Source: Pseudomicrostroma phylloplanum (taxonomy: Eukaryota; Basidiomycota; Exobasidiomycetes; Microstromatales). From it: a DNA stretch of 64,000 nt. The position numbers were made by a program, and so were the translations under genes. The stretch lies in contig BCHS01000001.1 of the NCBI GenBank assembly GCA_039545275.1, positions 884,853 through 948,852 on the forward strand, read 5' to 3'. Positions 63,359 through 64,000 of this stretch are shown one piece after another; within the stretch, counting starts at the first letter, position 1, and every line of letters starts with the position of its first letter. The notes beneath the pieces are model-generated. The model worked only from the letters and a program-made list of their open reading frames with translations, was not told the DNA's origin and did no database searches.

Positions 63359-64000
63359 CTAGTGCTGAGCGGCATTGGTCCTGGTGGCCACCAGGCCGAT
63401 GAGCACCGCTACGCCCGCGAAGCCAATAGCGGCGGGTAGGGCGAGCTCTTTTGGTAGGAACCCAAAGAGGAGGTCTGCATCGTCTCCACTACCTGTACCT
63501 GCTGCCTTCTTCTTACCAGTCGACGATCCCGATGCTGATCCCGAACTGGAAGCAGCAGCAGCAGCGGCAGCCACCTTCTTCTTTGGCTCACCATCTGCCC
63601 CCATGCCTCGCTCTCCACCCACCTCGGCCTCGTCCTCCCTCTCCTCCTCTTCTTCAAGCGTCTGCAACTGCGCCTCTGCCGCCTCTCTATTCCTCCTCTT
63701 GGCACCATTCGTCAAATCTTTACTCTGGGGTAGCGCCTCGGCCTGCCTTGCAGCCGCTTCGGTCCAACCCCTCCCGCCCTGAAGGAGCAGAACGACACGG
63801 TCCCTGTCTTGCTTCTGCGCAGTCTTGACCGAGTCTTGCACATCGCCGTCGGCAGTCATCAGCACAATGTCGTCCTCGTCGTCCTTGTAGGCAATCGTAA
63901 AGTCGTTGGGATCAGGAGGCGCGCTCGAAGAAGCTGCGTCGCCATTGGCGGCAGCTCCCGTAGAGTCTTCCTCGAAGAAGGGATCGCCGGAGAGCTTGAT
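63359..64000 (-). CDS. 3' part of a PB1-domain, tail-anchored membrane protein (CBS-PB1 family?)
   Basis: The frame runs off the right edge; 213 codons of the C-terminus are present. Near the edge, DFTIAYKDDEDDIVLMTADG followed by DVQDSVKTAQKQDRDRVVLLL matches the second half of a PB1 domain, including its acidic OPCA-like cluster. Then come a Glu/Arg-rich helix, an Ala/Ser-rich linker and a single hydrophobic segment (LALPAAIGFAGVAVLIGLVA) close to the end, suggesting a tail anchor. Fungal CBS-plus-PB1 proteins such as fission-yeast Mug70 have this layout, but the CBS part would lie outside the window, so the name is provisional. Confidence 0.7.
   Translation of the reverse strand: MKLSGDPFFEEDSTGAAANGDAASSSAPPDPNDFTIAYKDDEDDIVLMTADGDVQDSVKTAQKQDRDRVVLLLQGGRGWTEAAARQAEALPQSKDLTNGAKRRNREAAEAQLQTLEEEEEREDEAEVGGERGMGADGEPKKKVAAAAAAASSSGSASGSSTGKKKAAGTGSGDDADLLFGFLPKELALPAAIGFAGVAVLIGLVATRTNAAQH

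Overview
The window is nuclear DNA of a fungus, most likely a basidiomycete and plausibly a smut relative (Ustilaginomycotina). The genome placement is inference. What the sequence shows is a GC-rich, gene-dense stretch with about 30 protein genes in 64 kb. Introns are short (mostly 53-90 nt) with GTGAGT/GTAAGT donors. Products are typically eukaryotic: a TEA/ATTS regulator, complex I, V-ATPase, RNA polymerase III, Hus1, Arp4 and Erb1. I found no bacterial operons, CRISPR arrays or intact transposons.

Layout. 0-13 kb: the 3' end of an unknown gene, a Tec1/AbaA-type TEA transcription factor, a universal stress protein, gamma-glutamyl phosphate reductase (proline synthesis) and an EF-hand MscS channel. 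13-21 kb: ferrochelatase with all four candidate [2Fe-2S] ligands, a small predicted secreted protein, a sphingoid long-chain base kinase, the checkpoint clamp subunit Hus1 and a twin-CX9C complex I subunit. 21-27 kb is the accessory-looking part: two small convergent unknown genes share a peptide motif, and a long unknown gene with a tandem internal repeat appears broken by frameshifts; about 1.1 kb of apparently empty DNA with a 13-bp tandem repeat follows. 27-45 kb: an AVT-type amino acid transporter, a macrodomain protein with a 14-nt microexon, Rsm22, RPC34, Ubp15/USP7, a sphingoid base-phosphate phosphatase and a DinB-like protein. 45-64 kb: an intron-containing tRNA-Arg(ACG), a PITH protein, the PDX2/SNO glutaminase, V-ATPase subunit F, an Asteroid-like XPG protein, an unknown gene, a SANTA-domain protein resembling the centromere licensing factor KNL2/M18BP1, Arp4 with a candidate 22-nt intron, Erb1, V-ATPase subunit c and the 3' part of a PB1-domain membrane protein.

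The genes are mostly unrelated housekeeping functions. Recurrent themes are Fe-S biology (ferrochelatase, Rsm22, RPC34), opposing sphingoid base kinase and phosphatase genes about 23 kb apart, two V-ATPase subunits, and chromatin or genome maintenance (Hus1, Arp4, SANTA protein). Coding exons were joined by hand using splice consensus, reading-frame continuity and conserved protein motifs. Exon coordinates are therefore predictions, though every joined model listed closes in frame unless stated otherwise.
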